The notes below the pieces were generated by a model. It was given only the letters and a program-made list of their open reading frames with translations. It had not been told where the DNA came from and did no database searches. Positions 1 through 11,905 of a stretch of 64,000 nucleotides of DNA are shown here, in pieces. Positions within the stretch are counted from its first letter, which is position 1. Every line of letters begins with the position of its first letter. This DNA comes from Salminus brasiliensis (lineage: Eukaryota > Chordata > Actinopteri > Characiformes > Bryconidae). The DNA lies in NCBI RefSeq assembly GCF_030463535.1, contig NC_132893.1:27340782-27404781 (forward strand), given 5' to 3'. The translations under genes and the position numbers were made by a program.

Positions 1-207
1 ACCGTAGCGGTCGTTTTTCTTTTTTGCGTCACTTTTCCTCACGATCCAAACACGATCCAAACACTTCTAACTCACTAAAATAAGCACTCCTCTCCTTTCC
101 TCACCCCTCTATCCTGCATGCTCTCTAACAGCTTTCTTCTGCCCTTTTCTAACCCCTCTTTCTGTTAGCTGTTGTACGTTTCAGGTACCTGTTTTTCTCT
201 TTCTCAG

Positions 208-3200
208 AGGCCACGCGTGGTTCTGCTGTAAAAAGATTTTCTATCTCATTTGCGCGACACCCAACCAATGGTATGTTTGCTTTCGTTAATTCCCAGTACA
301 CCCTTTCCCCCCGTCCACCCCGCCCCGCCCCCCCATTATTTTGTTCTGGACTTAGACTTCCTCCCTCAGTTCCTCTCCACTAACTCCAGAGCAGTGCACA
401 TGGAATGTAGCCATGAACATTGAGATGGCTGAAATGCTCGTGCAAAACACTTCAGAGACCATTTTTCAACCTTATATTCCTTCGCTCAGTTCTGCTAGAT
501 CATCGACACATGGATTCAAATGGCTACTTTTTTTTGTTTGTTTTTTTTGGCTGTCAACCTAAAATGCTACAAGGTGATGTAAGTTAGATTGCTATTTTTC
601 ATGAATCATGAGTAACTTTAACAAGGCTAAGCATTGCTTTATTTGAATATTGTTTTTTGTATCATGTTGAGTTTATTATTTACTGAATTTGCATCATTAC
701 ATTTAAATCATTCTTTGAAAATACATTTAACATTGTTGGTCAAACTCACTGAAATTAAAGGCGAAGCATACTGTGCATCATCCATACAGCTAATGAAAGG
801 CGGTTTCCTTTCTTGATGAGAAAGTAGCTTGTTTTGACATAATGAAACCTTTGTCTTATTTTCTGTGTATATGCAAAGGCATTGCTGATTATAATTGCTA
901 TAATGTTGTAATAACATTTAAGGTTATCTTAAAACCCAATTCTCCAGAAGGTCACTTATTAAATTAGCACCTAGTGTAGACTTAGTTTTATTAGGTAGAC
1001 TTAAGTAAACATTACCCTGACATTAGGCAAATTACAATATTTTTCTCTTCTATATTATTAATATATTAGTAGACTACTTAAAGTATTTTGAGACTGCAGC
1101 TGAAATATGGTCATTTTGAGGGTAGCATTTTTATTGTTTTTTGTTTTTGTTTGTTTTTTTGTTTTTATTTTTAATCTGCTTTTCTAAATGGGTCAGTGTT
1201 TCCCAGTATGTTCTGTGGTAAGTGTTATTTATCATTTAATTTTCCTGTTTCAATCCTGTTTGACTGTTTGTTTTGTTTTGGCTCAGATTCCAGACCTTTT
1301 GTAGACGTCCAGCTTCCTTATTTCTGCGTTTTAGCCCCAATTTTTAACCTTCACCAAATTCTCAACCTGTGTTTATTCTCTCCTTGTAGAGAGTAGTATT
1401 ATATCACTGTGTGCTTTAGCAACACATTTATTTGGATATGTCCTGTACATTTCAACTACGCATTTACACTTACATTGAAGGAATAGTTCTACCAAGCATA
1501 CTAATGTTGCCAACAATGAATAGATGCTGATAGTCACCAAACAGCATAATGTCATTTGAGTAGTGCTAAGTGGTGACTATTGACTTGAATTAATTATTAG
1601 CAAGATTAAAATGACTGACTGGACCATTCCTAATAGGGAAAACACATTTTCACGTTGGCTTCAATTCCTTTTTACAACGTAATGTACATTTAGATCATTA
1701 AACAAGTCTCTATTGCAGTGTTTCTTAATCTTGTTAGTAGTGACCCACAGCACTGCTGAGTAATCAGCTGGTGAGCTGGAATACTGGAAACTGTGCAGTA
1801 CTGTTGGTGTTAGGAGCAGGACTATGAGACATTGCTCTGTTACATTCCAACACATTAAAATGCTGTCAACTGTTCTATAAATGTAGAAATTGCACACTGA
1901 ATTCAGAATTGGAGCAATAATTTATTTTAACATGAAAGCCCCAATTGGGAGATGTTGGAAAATACAGTGTTGAAAGGCTGTATCGAACATAATCATTACT
2001 AGCTATATAATAATAATAATAATATAATAACAATAATATAAGCTGTAACTGTAGTTTCTCTTTGTAACTTTTGAGCTAGTCCTAAAAAAAGGTGTACAAT
2101 GGAATAGTCTGTTACCCATTCCAGGTGCAGGTACAGTCAAAAACAAAAAATAATAATATGTTGTGTTTGGAAATAATACTGGTAATACTGATGCAGTTTG
2201 ATATTTTTTCAACATTTGTCTTATCCTGAGTTAGTTTAGTCAAACAAACACATTGCAGATAGGTAATTGCAGTGTGGAATCCCTCTTCATTTGATGTGCA
2301 TTAGCTGAAAATCCCCTTATGAACATGACAGTGCTGAAATATCTACCAAAAAGGCATATCCCTAGCCTTAATGCTACCACTGTTTTTGTGCCTCCTAGTT
2401 TGGGCTTTCTGTATTTTCTTTTTTTTTTCTTTAAAAAATTGGGGCCAAATTTCTTTGGGTTTTTGTCAGCATTAGATTGTGTTTTGTTGTATATTCACCA
2501 CCATTGAACATCAGTATATTCCAATGAACACACTGATCATAATTGTACTTCACTGTGTTGGTATTACATCCAACCAGCCAATACAGGGGGAAACCCTCAG
2601 CGAGTGCTCTGTATGAGATTTTCTGCATAATCTTTGTGATATGGTTTAAGGTCCCTTTATCAATTGCAAGTGTCCACTTGGAGAAAGCAGCAGAAACTCC
2701 GACTTGGCTGGTGTTGTATTTATTCTACCTTTTAAGCTACCTTTTAACTGTTTTGAATAGTTCCATGTTACTAGTTCACATTCACTATAAATTACTTAGC
2801 TGTTGGTAGTGCATATTACGATTACTATGATTACTCTCCTACATGTATTCATGTAAGACTAGTTACAGAGAGGGAGAGGATCTCTCCAATACAGTTTAAT
2901 CAATGACAACTTGGCTAAATGCCAGAGCAGTTGCTTTTTGAAGATTCATGTTTTAGGTTTTTTGAGCTAGGCAAGAGGCTGGTACTAGTTTAATAAGTAC
3001 CTGTATGTTCATTGAACAGATCTTATTATAATCCTAAGGCGTAATTAATTACATTAGGGAAGCTTTTAGCAGTTCGGCAGTATAGACATTTTTGTGTGCT
3101 CCACTTCAAAACATCTTAATGAGCAAGTGTAAGTAACTCAGGTCAGTAAAGCTGAAAATGGTGTGTGTAAGGTAAGTAGAACACCATTCTCACTCTGTAG

Positions 3201-4110
3201 CATCATCCTGGCTGACGACTTTGTGGTAGGTAGAGCTTCTTAGTGAGTTGTATCGTACTTTGTGTGACCCATCTGCTTCCATTCTGCCCACCTCAAACAC
3301 ATGTTTGATGGTGCTGTTACTCCTTGCCATACTCTCGGGAAATGGAACGCCATGTATCTGTGTGCCATGATCTGAATGTGCCGAATGCCCTGTGCTTAAT
3401 GCAGGTGAATTCTCTTACTGCCAGTGTTATGAAGGTTCATCTGTCTGTGTTATATTTTATTTGAAGGGTTTGAGTTGTACTCCATGGTTCCGTCCATCTG
3501 CCCACTCGAGACCCTCCACAATTCACTGTCCCTCAAACAAGTAGACGACTTCCTCGCTTCGATCGCCAAATCCCATGAGTCCTTGCTGGACATTTCTGCA
3601 TGCTCACCAGGTACAAGAACAACATGATGTGGCAGCTACCATTTTCAATGTTGGAAGCTGTGTGTACACCTTGCATCTACATGTTTTGACTTGGAGTTCA
3701 CTGATCAAATGAAAAGCCAGGCATAAACATAACCCAGACACATTGACCTTATCTGGCATGTTACGCAATATGACGACGGGTGGGAGGTTTACTTCTTTAC
3801 TAGAAGTAAAAAGTAACCAGTGCATGTGTTCATCTGCTGATAAAGCGGATCTCATCTAGTCGAACTGAAGAGACACATCTGAATAAAGTATACTAAATGG
3901 ACACAACTAAATGGACAATGGGCAGTGGTGGCTCAGCGGTTAGAGTGCCGGGATATCGATAACAGGATTGTGGGATCGATTCCCGGGCTCGGCAAGCTGC
4001 CACTGTTGGGTCCTTGAGCAAGGCCCTTTACCCTCTCTGCTCCCTGGGCGCTGGAGTTGGCTGCCCACCGCTCTGGGTGTGTGTGTACTCACTGCCCCTA
4101 ACACACAGGT

Positions 4111-4153
<43 letters not shown>

Positions 4154-4705
4154 CACTACCAGATGGGTTAAATGCGGAGGACACATTTCGCTGTACAGTG
4201 TACACTGTACAGTGACAAATACGTGCACCTTTACCTTACAAATGTATTGGGACACCTGCTCGTACATTGATTCTTCTGGAATCAAGGGCTTTAAAGAAAA
4301 AGAGTTTGTCCAAATCTCATCCGCAACTCCCTAATTCTTCCCAAAAGTATTAGATAGAGCACCATCATTCCAGAGAACACAATTCCATTGCATTCTACTG
4401 CATTTGATCTTTGACTTTTAGAGAGACTAATTGTTGATTTAACAATTGTCTGTCCCTCAGCTGTTCAAGGAAAGAAAGTCCCTTTAAACACCTACACTCC
4501 GGCAAAGGTTTTACCCTGTCCATTCACACAGTCTCTGGTAAAGAAGTCACCAGAGAGGACTTCCTCAGGCATGTATAAGTGTTAAAAAGGTTTATTGGAC
4601 TACACACTTGACTGTTCTTGACTTGCACATATAGTTCTAATAAAACCTTACATTGGTGTCCACTAGGGCTGCACGATATTGGGGGGAAAAAACTGATATG
4701 TTCTG

Positions 4706-4747
<42 letters not shown>

Positions 4748-6271
4748 CGATATTACAAAAATACAGGGACTTGCACACGATATGCACCAGAAGTCAGTGA
4801 TCCAGCACCCTGTGTATCCAGTATTGGAGTAAAATGAAAAGTATAATCTAGCAGGTATAATCTGTACCAAGCAGAAAAACTTTTTTTTTTAAACCTGAAT
4901 TTGACATTTCATGTCCTGCGATGTGTTTATTGCATATGTGCACATTGTGATACCGATGCTGAAACGATGTATTGTGCAGCCCTAGTATCCACTTTATTTC
5001 TATGAAATATGGAAAATTCATCTGAAGCATTAATGGATAATACGCCAGCTATTAATAACATTTGGACATGATAGACAGATGTGAATAAATAAACATGTAA
5101 TGAATATCAATAGTTGGATTACTTGAATGCCTGTGGGCCAATGTTTGTATCAGTCAACAGTTTAGAAGTTTAGTTTACTTCTGTTCATAGCAATTACCGT
5201 TTGCATAATCGGTACATATATTTTATCAAGTGTAAATGTCTAAAACAAATGTTTAAAAACAACCACTTATGTTCTGTTGGCAGTTTGTCATCAACAAGAA
5301 CAACTGGGCTTTTTCAAGCCATGATTATTACACTACACTTGAATGCCCTCTAAAGCCCTGCAGTTTCTGTAGAAGTTTATGCTTGCAGGCTTTTTGTAGT
5401 GGCCATAATTTAGGCCTTACTTGACTGCAGACATTTAATGGGCTATAAAATGATTAGAAGTTAGATCACTGTTATTGACATGGACAACCTTGGTCAACGG
5501 CACTGCCAGCGTTGGTTTTGAAATCTGCAAATCCGTACTTAATGATGTGAGAATAGTGTCAGAGTTCAAAATAGCAGCTTACCTAAGGATCGAATGATGT
5601 AATAGCTCAGTAGATTACCTATCATGGTAGGTGTGGCTTAGTACAACAGTATGAGTGTGTGTGTGTTCTTAATGCATATGACCGTGTGTGCTTTATTCTG
5701 CCCAGTGAGAGGAGGTTCTCCTTCTAGAGCATCCAGACCAGGCCAGGCAGACCTGGCTCAGCATGGTGCCGGTGGAGACAAGCAGTTGCAGTGGAGCTCT
5801 ACTCAGCAAACCGCAGAGAGCAAATTAGCCACGCAACCCAAAACAACAGAACAACAGCAAGCTAAAGCTATTAGCACCTCATCCTCCCCTCAGCCAGCAT
5901 CTAATAAAGGCCAACAACGGTCAGCCTACCAAGAAATGCAAGACAACACCAGATCGACCAAAACTCACAGCTGTCCAGTCGCAACGCAGCACACTGGTAC
6001 TGTTGTAACAAAGGGACATCCGATATCTGACAACCATTGCTGTATCACTTCACAAAAAGCCAAGACCCCAGAAGGTCTTATTGGGACAAAACCAATTGTG
6101 GACATAACCAAAGACAAGTCCACCAAGCAGACTTCTCAAGAAGAGCGCAGTGATGGCAAAGTGCAGCCATGCTCTGCAATGCCAGTGATTGTGATAGAGC
6201 AAGCTTCATCAGCAGCCGTGCAGAAGGAGCAGAAAGCTGTGGCAGATTCCACAAAACTGAGCAAGCCTTGA
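208..6271 (+). CDS. ppip5k2: 3' end of inositol hexakisphosphate and diphosphoinositol-pentakisphosphate kinase 2 (partial, last three coding exons)
   Basis: PPIP5K/VIP enzymes phosphorylate inositol hexakisphosphate and 5-InsP7 in the cytosol to make inositol pyrophosphates. Only the C-terminal end is here; the kinase domain and most of the phosphatase-like domain lie upstream of the window. Exons: 208-270 (after ttctcag, before gtatgt), 3467-3610 (after ttgaag, before gtacaa) and 5706-6271 (after tgcccag, stop TGA 6269-6271). Phases close exactly (1+2 nt at each junction). The first two exons read through the family-typical stretch [15 protein letters not shown] / [18 protein letters not shown], then [14 protein letters not shown], which I recognise as the end of the phosphatase-like domain. 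The last exon encodes about 188 residues rich in Ser, Thr, Gln and Lys, with no domain; such tails are poorly conserved. The acceptor of the first exon could also be two bases further on. Identity is supported by macir lying next to it. Confidence 0.9.
3920..4240 (+). mobile_element. tRNA-derived SINE in ppip5k2 intron
   Basis: Pol III A box (tggctcagcgg, 3929-3939) and B box (ggatcgattcc, 3973-3983) have tRNA-like spacing. The conserved fish SINE core follows (gttgggtccttgagcaaggccc, near 4003), then a tail with aggacacatttcgctgtacagtg. A TG microsatellite (about 4109-4152) sits inside. It is a SINE rather than a tRNA gene because no cloverleaf can be drawn and the body continues past 300 bases. 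Confidence 0.8.
4109..4152. repeat. (TG)n microsatellite
   Basis: Nearly pure TG dinucleotide run inside the SINE body. Confidence 0.95.
4241..4395 (+). mobile_element. fragment of the common TIR MITE family (family A)
   Basis: Matches the 5' part of family A (tattgggacacctgctc, then ttcttctggaatcaaggg), then jumps to its middle (gcaccatcattccagagaacac). It abuts the 3' end of the SINE, so one element interrupted or truncated the other. Confidence 0.6.
4663..4985. mobile_element. MITE with 'ctagggctgcacgatat' terminal inverted repeats
   Basis: The left end reads ctagggctgcacgatat and the right end atgtattgtgcagccctag, near-perfect inverted repeats of about 17 bases. The inside is AT-rich and includes a (TA)n run (about 4708-4746). 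There is no coding capacity. Confidence 0.75.
4708..4746. repeat. (TA)n microsatellite
   Basis: Pure TA run inside the MITE. Confidence 0.95.
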
Positions 6272-6794
6272 AGGTCTCTTGACTAATCAGATATCACTGT
6301 TACATTAAACTGAATGTCACAGGCCTTGATTTATCCTATTTTACCTGTAGTTGTCTCAATATTTGACATCAGATGTGAGATGCCAAAAGATCTTGCCATG
6401 AAATGTTCTCATCCCAGTGGACTGAGTTAGCATTCACTCTATGTTCACAGTTTGTTACTCATATCTTGTATATTTGAATGTTTGAATGTACAATCAGATG
6501 TATACAGTCTACTTTGTCTTGATAGGTATAACATTTTGCTAAAGCTATTTTAAATATTTCTGAACATTGGATGAATGCAGCAATTTTTGGGGCTTAAATA
6601 TAGAGGTCCAAAAGCCAATGTAAGGAAAGTCCTATTTTCATACATATCCTTAGGTACACTGTGTTTGCACTTCATTTCATTCTCGTTAAACTGGAAAGAA
6701 GGACAGATCTGCCTTAGAGTTACTGTTGGGAAGGATCTTTCATCATGCTCTATTCTATCATTACCAAATCATAACCAAACATGATTGTATAGGG

Positions 6795-6800
6795 AATAAA
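6795..6800 (+). other. candidate polyadenylation signal of ppip5k2
   Basis: AATAAA lies about 525 bases after the ppip5k2 stop codon, with no other gene between. The stretch 6272-6794 is AT-rich with no coding signal and is read as 3' UTR. Confidence 0.45.
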
Positions 6801-7414
6801 TCTTGGTGAAACTCCTGTTACATCTGGTTTGGGTTTGGTGAGTTGCTTGGTGTCCTTAGTTTTGCAAATGTGACCCCCCCCCACCCACCTTTTAACTTCA
6901 GCAGGAATATAGGGACACAAATCCAAATGCACACATGCGCCAAGTTCATACCAGAGTTCTCTAATGCTACTCCTGGACAGCCACCAACCACCTCAAAACT
7001 CACCATTCAAGGCTGAGATTCACAAAAGTATCTTGGCACAAAGCTGACACTTAAATGCTGGAGTGAGGATGACATTGCATTCTCTCTACCAGTGAAGCTG
7101 ATATTAATACTAAGATGCTTTTGGAAAACTAGGCCCTGAAGGATGTTACTTTACAAATGTGAATATTGAGAATGAATCTGTCTTGGTAACAACATGTGTT
7201 GGGGAAAGATCTCAGATATAGAGAACATTTCTAAATGAAGTGTGAAAATGTGCTGAAGTTGTGAAGAGAAGCAGGACGTGTTAAGAACCCAACACACGCT
7301 GCCCATGTAAAAGAGAAAAACCACTAAGCCTGGCTGAGTATCAGGTGTGCAAATTCATGCACGCTGTGTCTACAACACTTCAAGCTGTGTTGCAAAGAGC
7401 TGTGCAACAAAATA

Positions 7415-7570
7415 GGGCAGTTGTAGTTCAGCAGCTAGAGCACTGGATATCGACAGCAAGGCTGTGGGTTCAATACCAAAGTCAGCTAAACTGCCACTGT
7501 TGGGATTTTGGACAAAGCCCTTAACCCTCTCTGCTCCAGGGGTGCTCTGACCCTGCTTACTCAGCTGAGA
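7415..7570 (+). mobile_element. degraded tRNA-derived SINE
   Basis: Shares gcagttgtagttcagcagct (A box), gtgggttcaatacc (B box) and ctgccactgttgggattttg / cccttaaccctctctgctcc with the SINE at 3920, with many mutations. Confidence 0.65.
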
Positions 7571-7587
7571 TGTATGTACATTATAAG

Positions 7588-7760
7588 GCCGGCATGGCCT
7601 GAAAATTAGGGAAAGAGCCTTGCGAGTGGAAATTTGCAGGTTTGAGGCCCTGAACTGACAGGACCTTGACTGAAGTGCCCTTGATCAAGGCACCAGGGCT
7701 GCCCACCTGTGTACATGTGCGTGTTTGCTGCACGGATGGGTTACATGTTTTTTTGTTTTT
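7588..7760 (+). mobile_element. second SINE type, degraded
   Basis: Has ggccggcatggcctgaaaatt (A-box-like), gcaggtttgaggcc (B-box-like) and the core gaagtgcccttgatcaaggcacc. It directly follows the previous SINE. Confidence 0.55.
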
Positions 7761-9150
7761 TTTTGTGGGTTTAATGGCTCAGAGCACTCAAATAGCAGTT
7801 GAGTGGTTCTTCCTTCTCTCCTTCTTAAATATGCATAAAGATATACTAATGTAATCTGGACCTCCGTGCTTCACAGTTCAGATGATAGTTGGGTTACGCT
7901 CCCTTTAGTGAAGTACTGTAGTTCAGCTAGTTGCCTCAGTTGTACTTGACTACAAAGGCTGCTTCCTGCACTAAGCACAGCTTCATTGATAAGCTTGTGT
8001 AATTGATAGATACTAATTCTGTTTGGAGATTGTGCACTGTTACTCACCCATCGGCCCTCCTCCATCCGTAGGCCAGGGTGTTCCCAATTCCAGTTCAAAC
8101 GGCTCACGCTACACCCTTTTTTGTGCATCAACAAGCTCTTTATGTGCAGGATCAGGTGTGTAGATTTGAGTAGCCCCTGATGCTGATTTGGGCACCACAG
8201 CTCTAGGCAGGTCCTCTGTTGGCACACTGTACGAAGTAGCTTGGTTGACTCGGATGTTTGAGGAAGCCTGTTCCACTGGGTCATGAGGTTAGGTTATTTC
8301 AGTGTGTTTCGGACTTGCTTTAATTGAAACTCCTCTGCACTAAATTCCACCCTATAGCTGCTGGTGATTGTGATCTTTTCTCACTAACACTAGCACTGTG
8401 ACAACACGCTACACCTGTCATTAATAAGATGTTTGTGGAGTATAATTACGGGCCTTGGGTCAGTGTTCAGTTTCCATCTGTCTGTGTGAAGTTGCCCCCC
8501 CTCCCCACTGTTGCTTGGCAGCAGAAAGTAGCAAAGCAGCTGCTGTGACCACTTGAGTTCTCCTTCCCTGCTCAACCAGCCTCAAACTCGGACCTCCTGC
8601 TCAGGGCTCGACTGTTAAAGGTGGGTAGCAGCTAATTCCATTTACTCAGTTCTGCAAACTTCAGTTCAGTTGTGTTGGATTTTGGATTGATTTAGTCTGC
8701 TCTGTTAGAACAGCTGAGAACTTTGCTTTAAATGTAGACCAAAATAACCTTAAAACTGCTGCTGATTTGTTATAAGGATCTTATTACTGTGCAAATATCT
8801 TAAGCAGCTCATATGCCTGTGTTTCTGTCTGTATTGTGCTCAGAATGTGCTGGTTGTGGTGTGAAGTCATTCATATAAAGTCAGCTGCATGGATGCTGAA
8901 ATGAAGGATTCACAAGCCTACCAAGAAACATCTATGCAACTGCCTACTCACAGCAGTGCTAGCACCCACCTAACAACACACTAGCACCAATTATAATAAT
9001 AACTAGCGACCACCAGGGATGCCACTGCAACCACCCGTCCGGTTTCCCCCTACAGACCATGAACAACAGCGCTTAAACTGCGCAGCCCAGTTATTCTGAG
9101 CTGTATTCAGGAATCGCAGCTTTTTGCACAGCTATTAGTACAGTATTACT

Positions 9151-9283
9151 AACGGCGATCGATTCACTGAAACGGATAGTTCGAAAGAATCGGTTCTTTG
9201 GTGATCTGAATCGACCGTCCTTTGACTAGCAACGGTTATCGAATCGCTGAAACGGAACATTCGAAAGAGTCGGTTCCTAGCTG
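9151..9283. repeat. two imperfect direct copies of an 80-bp unit upstream of the macir promoter
   Basis: The block starting aacggcgatcgattcactga at 9151 recurs at 9231 (aacggttatcgaatcgctga). In both, gaaacgga and ttcgaaagaatcggttc-type sequence follows. The spacing is exactly 80 bases. Each copy holds palindrome-like TTCGAA and GATTC/GAATC motifs. Confidence 0.75.
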
Positions 9284-9289
9284 AACCGT

Positions 9290-9800
9290 GTCTCTACCGC
9301 CATGACATCACCGTGTCACGTGACCCGGTGCAGGACGCGCGTGCCCGAGAGTTGGAGCAGGCTGAGACAGGCGGAGGGGCGCGCGCACAGAGCAGGTCTG
9401 TTATCACTTTGCTTCATTTTCTCCATCGGTTTAAAATCGGGCTCGCGGCGGCGGCACGGGGCGGCATGGGGGTCCGTACGGGGGTTTAGATTAGTGGCTC
9501 GCACTCGGACACACGGGCGGATAGAGCCCGTATTAACACTCGCCTCGTCGAATGGTGGGCAGGGGCAGACTGCAGCCATTACTGCCTGCTGGAGGAGGAG
9601 GAGGAGGAGGTGGAGGATGGTGTAGCACTACAGAGAGGACCACCGGGGGGGCTGGTTGCAATGGCTTGTGCTCGATTTGCTCTCCACTGATCCGGATTGC
9701 AGCGCTTTCGTAATCGTGCCCCCTTTTTTCTCCGGAGCTCGGAGTGCATCCTGGAGCTGGCCTCCTCACAAAGGGTCTGTTAGCACTTAGGCCTTAAAAC
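9290..9800 (+). promoter_or_regulatory. CpG-rich promoter / first exon region of macir
   Basis: This is the one stretch of the left half rich in CpG and G+C: gcgcgc at 9380, tcgcggcggcggcacggggcgg near 9450 and cgcctcgtcg near 9540. It lies about 2.4 kb before the macir coding exon on the same strand. MACIR has non-coding 5' sequence in vertebrates, so an untranslated first exon here is the simplest reading. I cannot fix the start site or the donor. Confidence 0.6.
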
Positions 9801-10348
9801 GAGGGGAAATCACATGAGATCGAGATGATCGTGTGTGTTTGATGGATTAGACTGAGATGGACTGCAGTAGTGTAGCATTTTACAGTCAGGAGGGTCCCAG
9901 TGTTGAGGAAGAGGAAGAGGAGGAGGAGGAGGAGGAGGAGGAGAAATGCAGTCTCATCTTACTACAGGCTTCATCTCGATTTAGTTATTTTTATATTTAG
10001 TGTGTAGTGTGTTGTGTTCAAGCCCCAGGTTTATATTTCACACTGGTCACGACAATGCTGACCAGTTCAGTGTATTTCCAGCACCATGTCATTAATCAGC
10101 TGCTCTTTGGTGGAGCCACTGGGCCACAGTACGTGCTGTTCTTCTGTAAATGCAGATTTGGTGTGTAAAGCCCCAGTCAGGGATGTTACTGCAACACACG
10201 AGCCAGATCTGTGGTAATACAGCAACCATGGTTTAAACACCATGTTCGAACCTTCGACTTCCTGTGCTTTGCCAGATCTGTGCCGGTGAATGCAGCTGTA
10301 CAGTGTATTAGTAGTCTGTGCTGCATTTCCTTAGCAAGCCTGTCTAGG

Positions 10349-11499
10349 GATGCACTGGGAACTGTGGGCTGATGCTGATATCTGATGTTTTATATGTACG
10401 TGTCTGCTGATGTGTCAATATCTGGGTTATTAATAAGGAGAAATATAGCAATTTTGTGAGTGGTACCCAATCAGGTACCCAACCCACTCATTAGTGCACC
10501 CAAAGCGCTTGGAGGAAAGTGCCGGGTACCAGCTCTGATGCATCAGCTAGCAGACGGCCAGTTGTGCTCTCTTAGGCTTCGGCTGCTGATGGCAGGCAGC
10601 ATGACCCATTTGGCTTGATTTTAAGGGCCATTCTTACACAAAGGCCCATATTCTGTTTGGTGGCACAGAAATATTTTGTTGGGCGTTTTCTACTGGAAAT
10701 CCTGTGTAGTGACAGGATATGAATGTTAAGTGCATACACCAATCAGCCATAACTTTAGTACCACTGACTATCTTCATCTACTGTGGCATCTGTCAAGGGG
10801 TGGCTACAGTAAGCAGTTAGTGTGCAGTCAGTTCTCGAAGGTGATGTGTAAGATTCTGATACACTTTTGACAAGGGCCAAACTGTGATGGCTAGACGACT
10901 GGGTCAGAGCACCCACAAAACATCAGACAGGTCTTGTGGGGTGTTTCTGGTGTGCGGTGGTCAGTACCTACCAAAAGTGCTTCAAGAACGGTTAACCAGT
11001 GCACCGGCAACAGGCTTACAGGCGCCTAAGGCTCATTGATGTGATCCGTAGAGGATCCACCTTACAACTTGCAGGACTTGCAGGATCGGCTGCTAATGTC
11101 TTGGTTCCAGATACGACAGGACATCTTCAGTAGTCTTGTTGTCCATGCCTCTCATGGTCAGATCTCTTGTGGTGGCGCACGGGGACCTGCTCAGTATTAG
11201 GCAGGTGGTGCTAATGTTAGGGCTGATGGTGTATTTATATGTTTACAGCACAAAAAGATATATATTATGTCATACTTAATATGACATGATATCAATAATA
11301 TCAGTCATATTTGTACTGGCAGGTGTGAGAGATTTTACTGCATTCATTGAACTCCAGAAGAGCAGAGTGTTTAGATGATGCTGCACTAAAACATCTGCAC
11401 AAATGCATTTATGCAATGTGCGATCTGCAGGAATACACATGGAAAGTACAGGATGCCTGCACTGGCCCACAGTTCCCATACTGATGCATCCCACCCTAA
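10349..11499. mobile_element. MITE with inverted ends, carrying other repeats inside
   Basis: The left end (agggatgcactgggaactgtgggc, near 10349) is matched in inverse by the right end (ggcccacagttcccatactgatgcatccca, ending near 11495). The interior holds another element (10738-11235) and a repeat at about 10475-10610 that recurs at about 62045-62250. Confidence 0.55.
10738..11235. mobile_element. non-autonomous DNA element with 'cagccataac' ends, nested
   Basis: Begins caccaatcagccataacttta and ends taatgttagggctgatggtg, an inverted pair. Interior phrases (gggtcagagcacccacaaaacatcagacaggtcttgtgg; tccatgcctc) resemble the copy at 18960-19230. No transposase frame. Confidence 0.6.
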
Positions 11500-11905
11500 T
11501 AACCTGAAGGATTCTTCTGTAGGTGGAGGAATATCAGGAATCTCACTCGTGGCGTTTCTGGTTCATCTGCTTTAATCCTGTGTCCTGAAGCCCCCCTTTT
11601 TTTTTACGTCATTGTTGTTATTGACCATGTGTTTGGCAGGGCAGCTCGCTTCACCATATGCCCATGTTATTCAGACAGCTGGGCACTCTTCAGGGATTTA
11701 TCTCCGTTTTCTGACTCAAAGATGGAAAATGATACGAGTGCATTCAGAGACTCACTCAGACTTAAATAAATAGGAAGAGGATTTAAACGATTGCCATTAA
11801 AAGGTCCTGGATCTCCTTGATATTTAGATTTTCTGTTCTCACAGTTCTCTCTCTTTCTTTGTGCCTTCCTCTCCTTCTTCTTCCAGCCAGGTCATGTCAT
11901 TGAAG

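Larger units (their letters stand above)
6801..9150. other. intergenic region between ppip5k2 and macir
   Basis: Apart from the two SINEs I see no exon, no RNA gene and no long open frame with coding character. The 137-codon minus-strand open frame near 7871-8284 lacks a start context or neighbouring exons and looks like repeat-derived sequence. Confidence 0.6.

Noticed and set aside
1261-1390. Possible ppip5k2 exon after gctcag
   Set aside because: The exons at 208-270 and 3467-3610 join directly in phase and give the continuous family sequence, so no exon is needed here.
3920-4000. A tRNA gene
   Set aside because: A and B boxes are present but there is no cloverleaf, and the sequence continues into a SINE body and tail.
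4014-4334. 106-codon plus-strand frame rich in Val-Cys
   Set aside because: It is a translated TG microsatellite inside a SINE.
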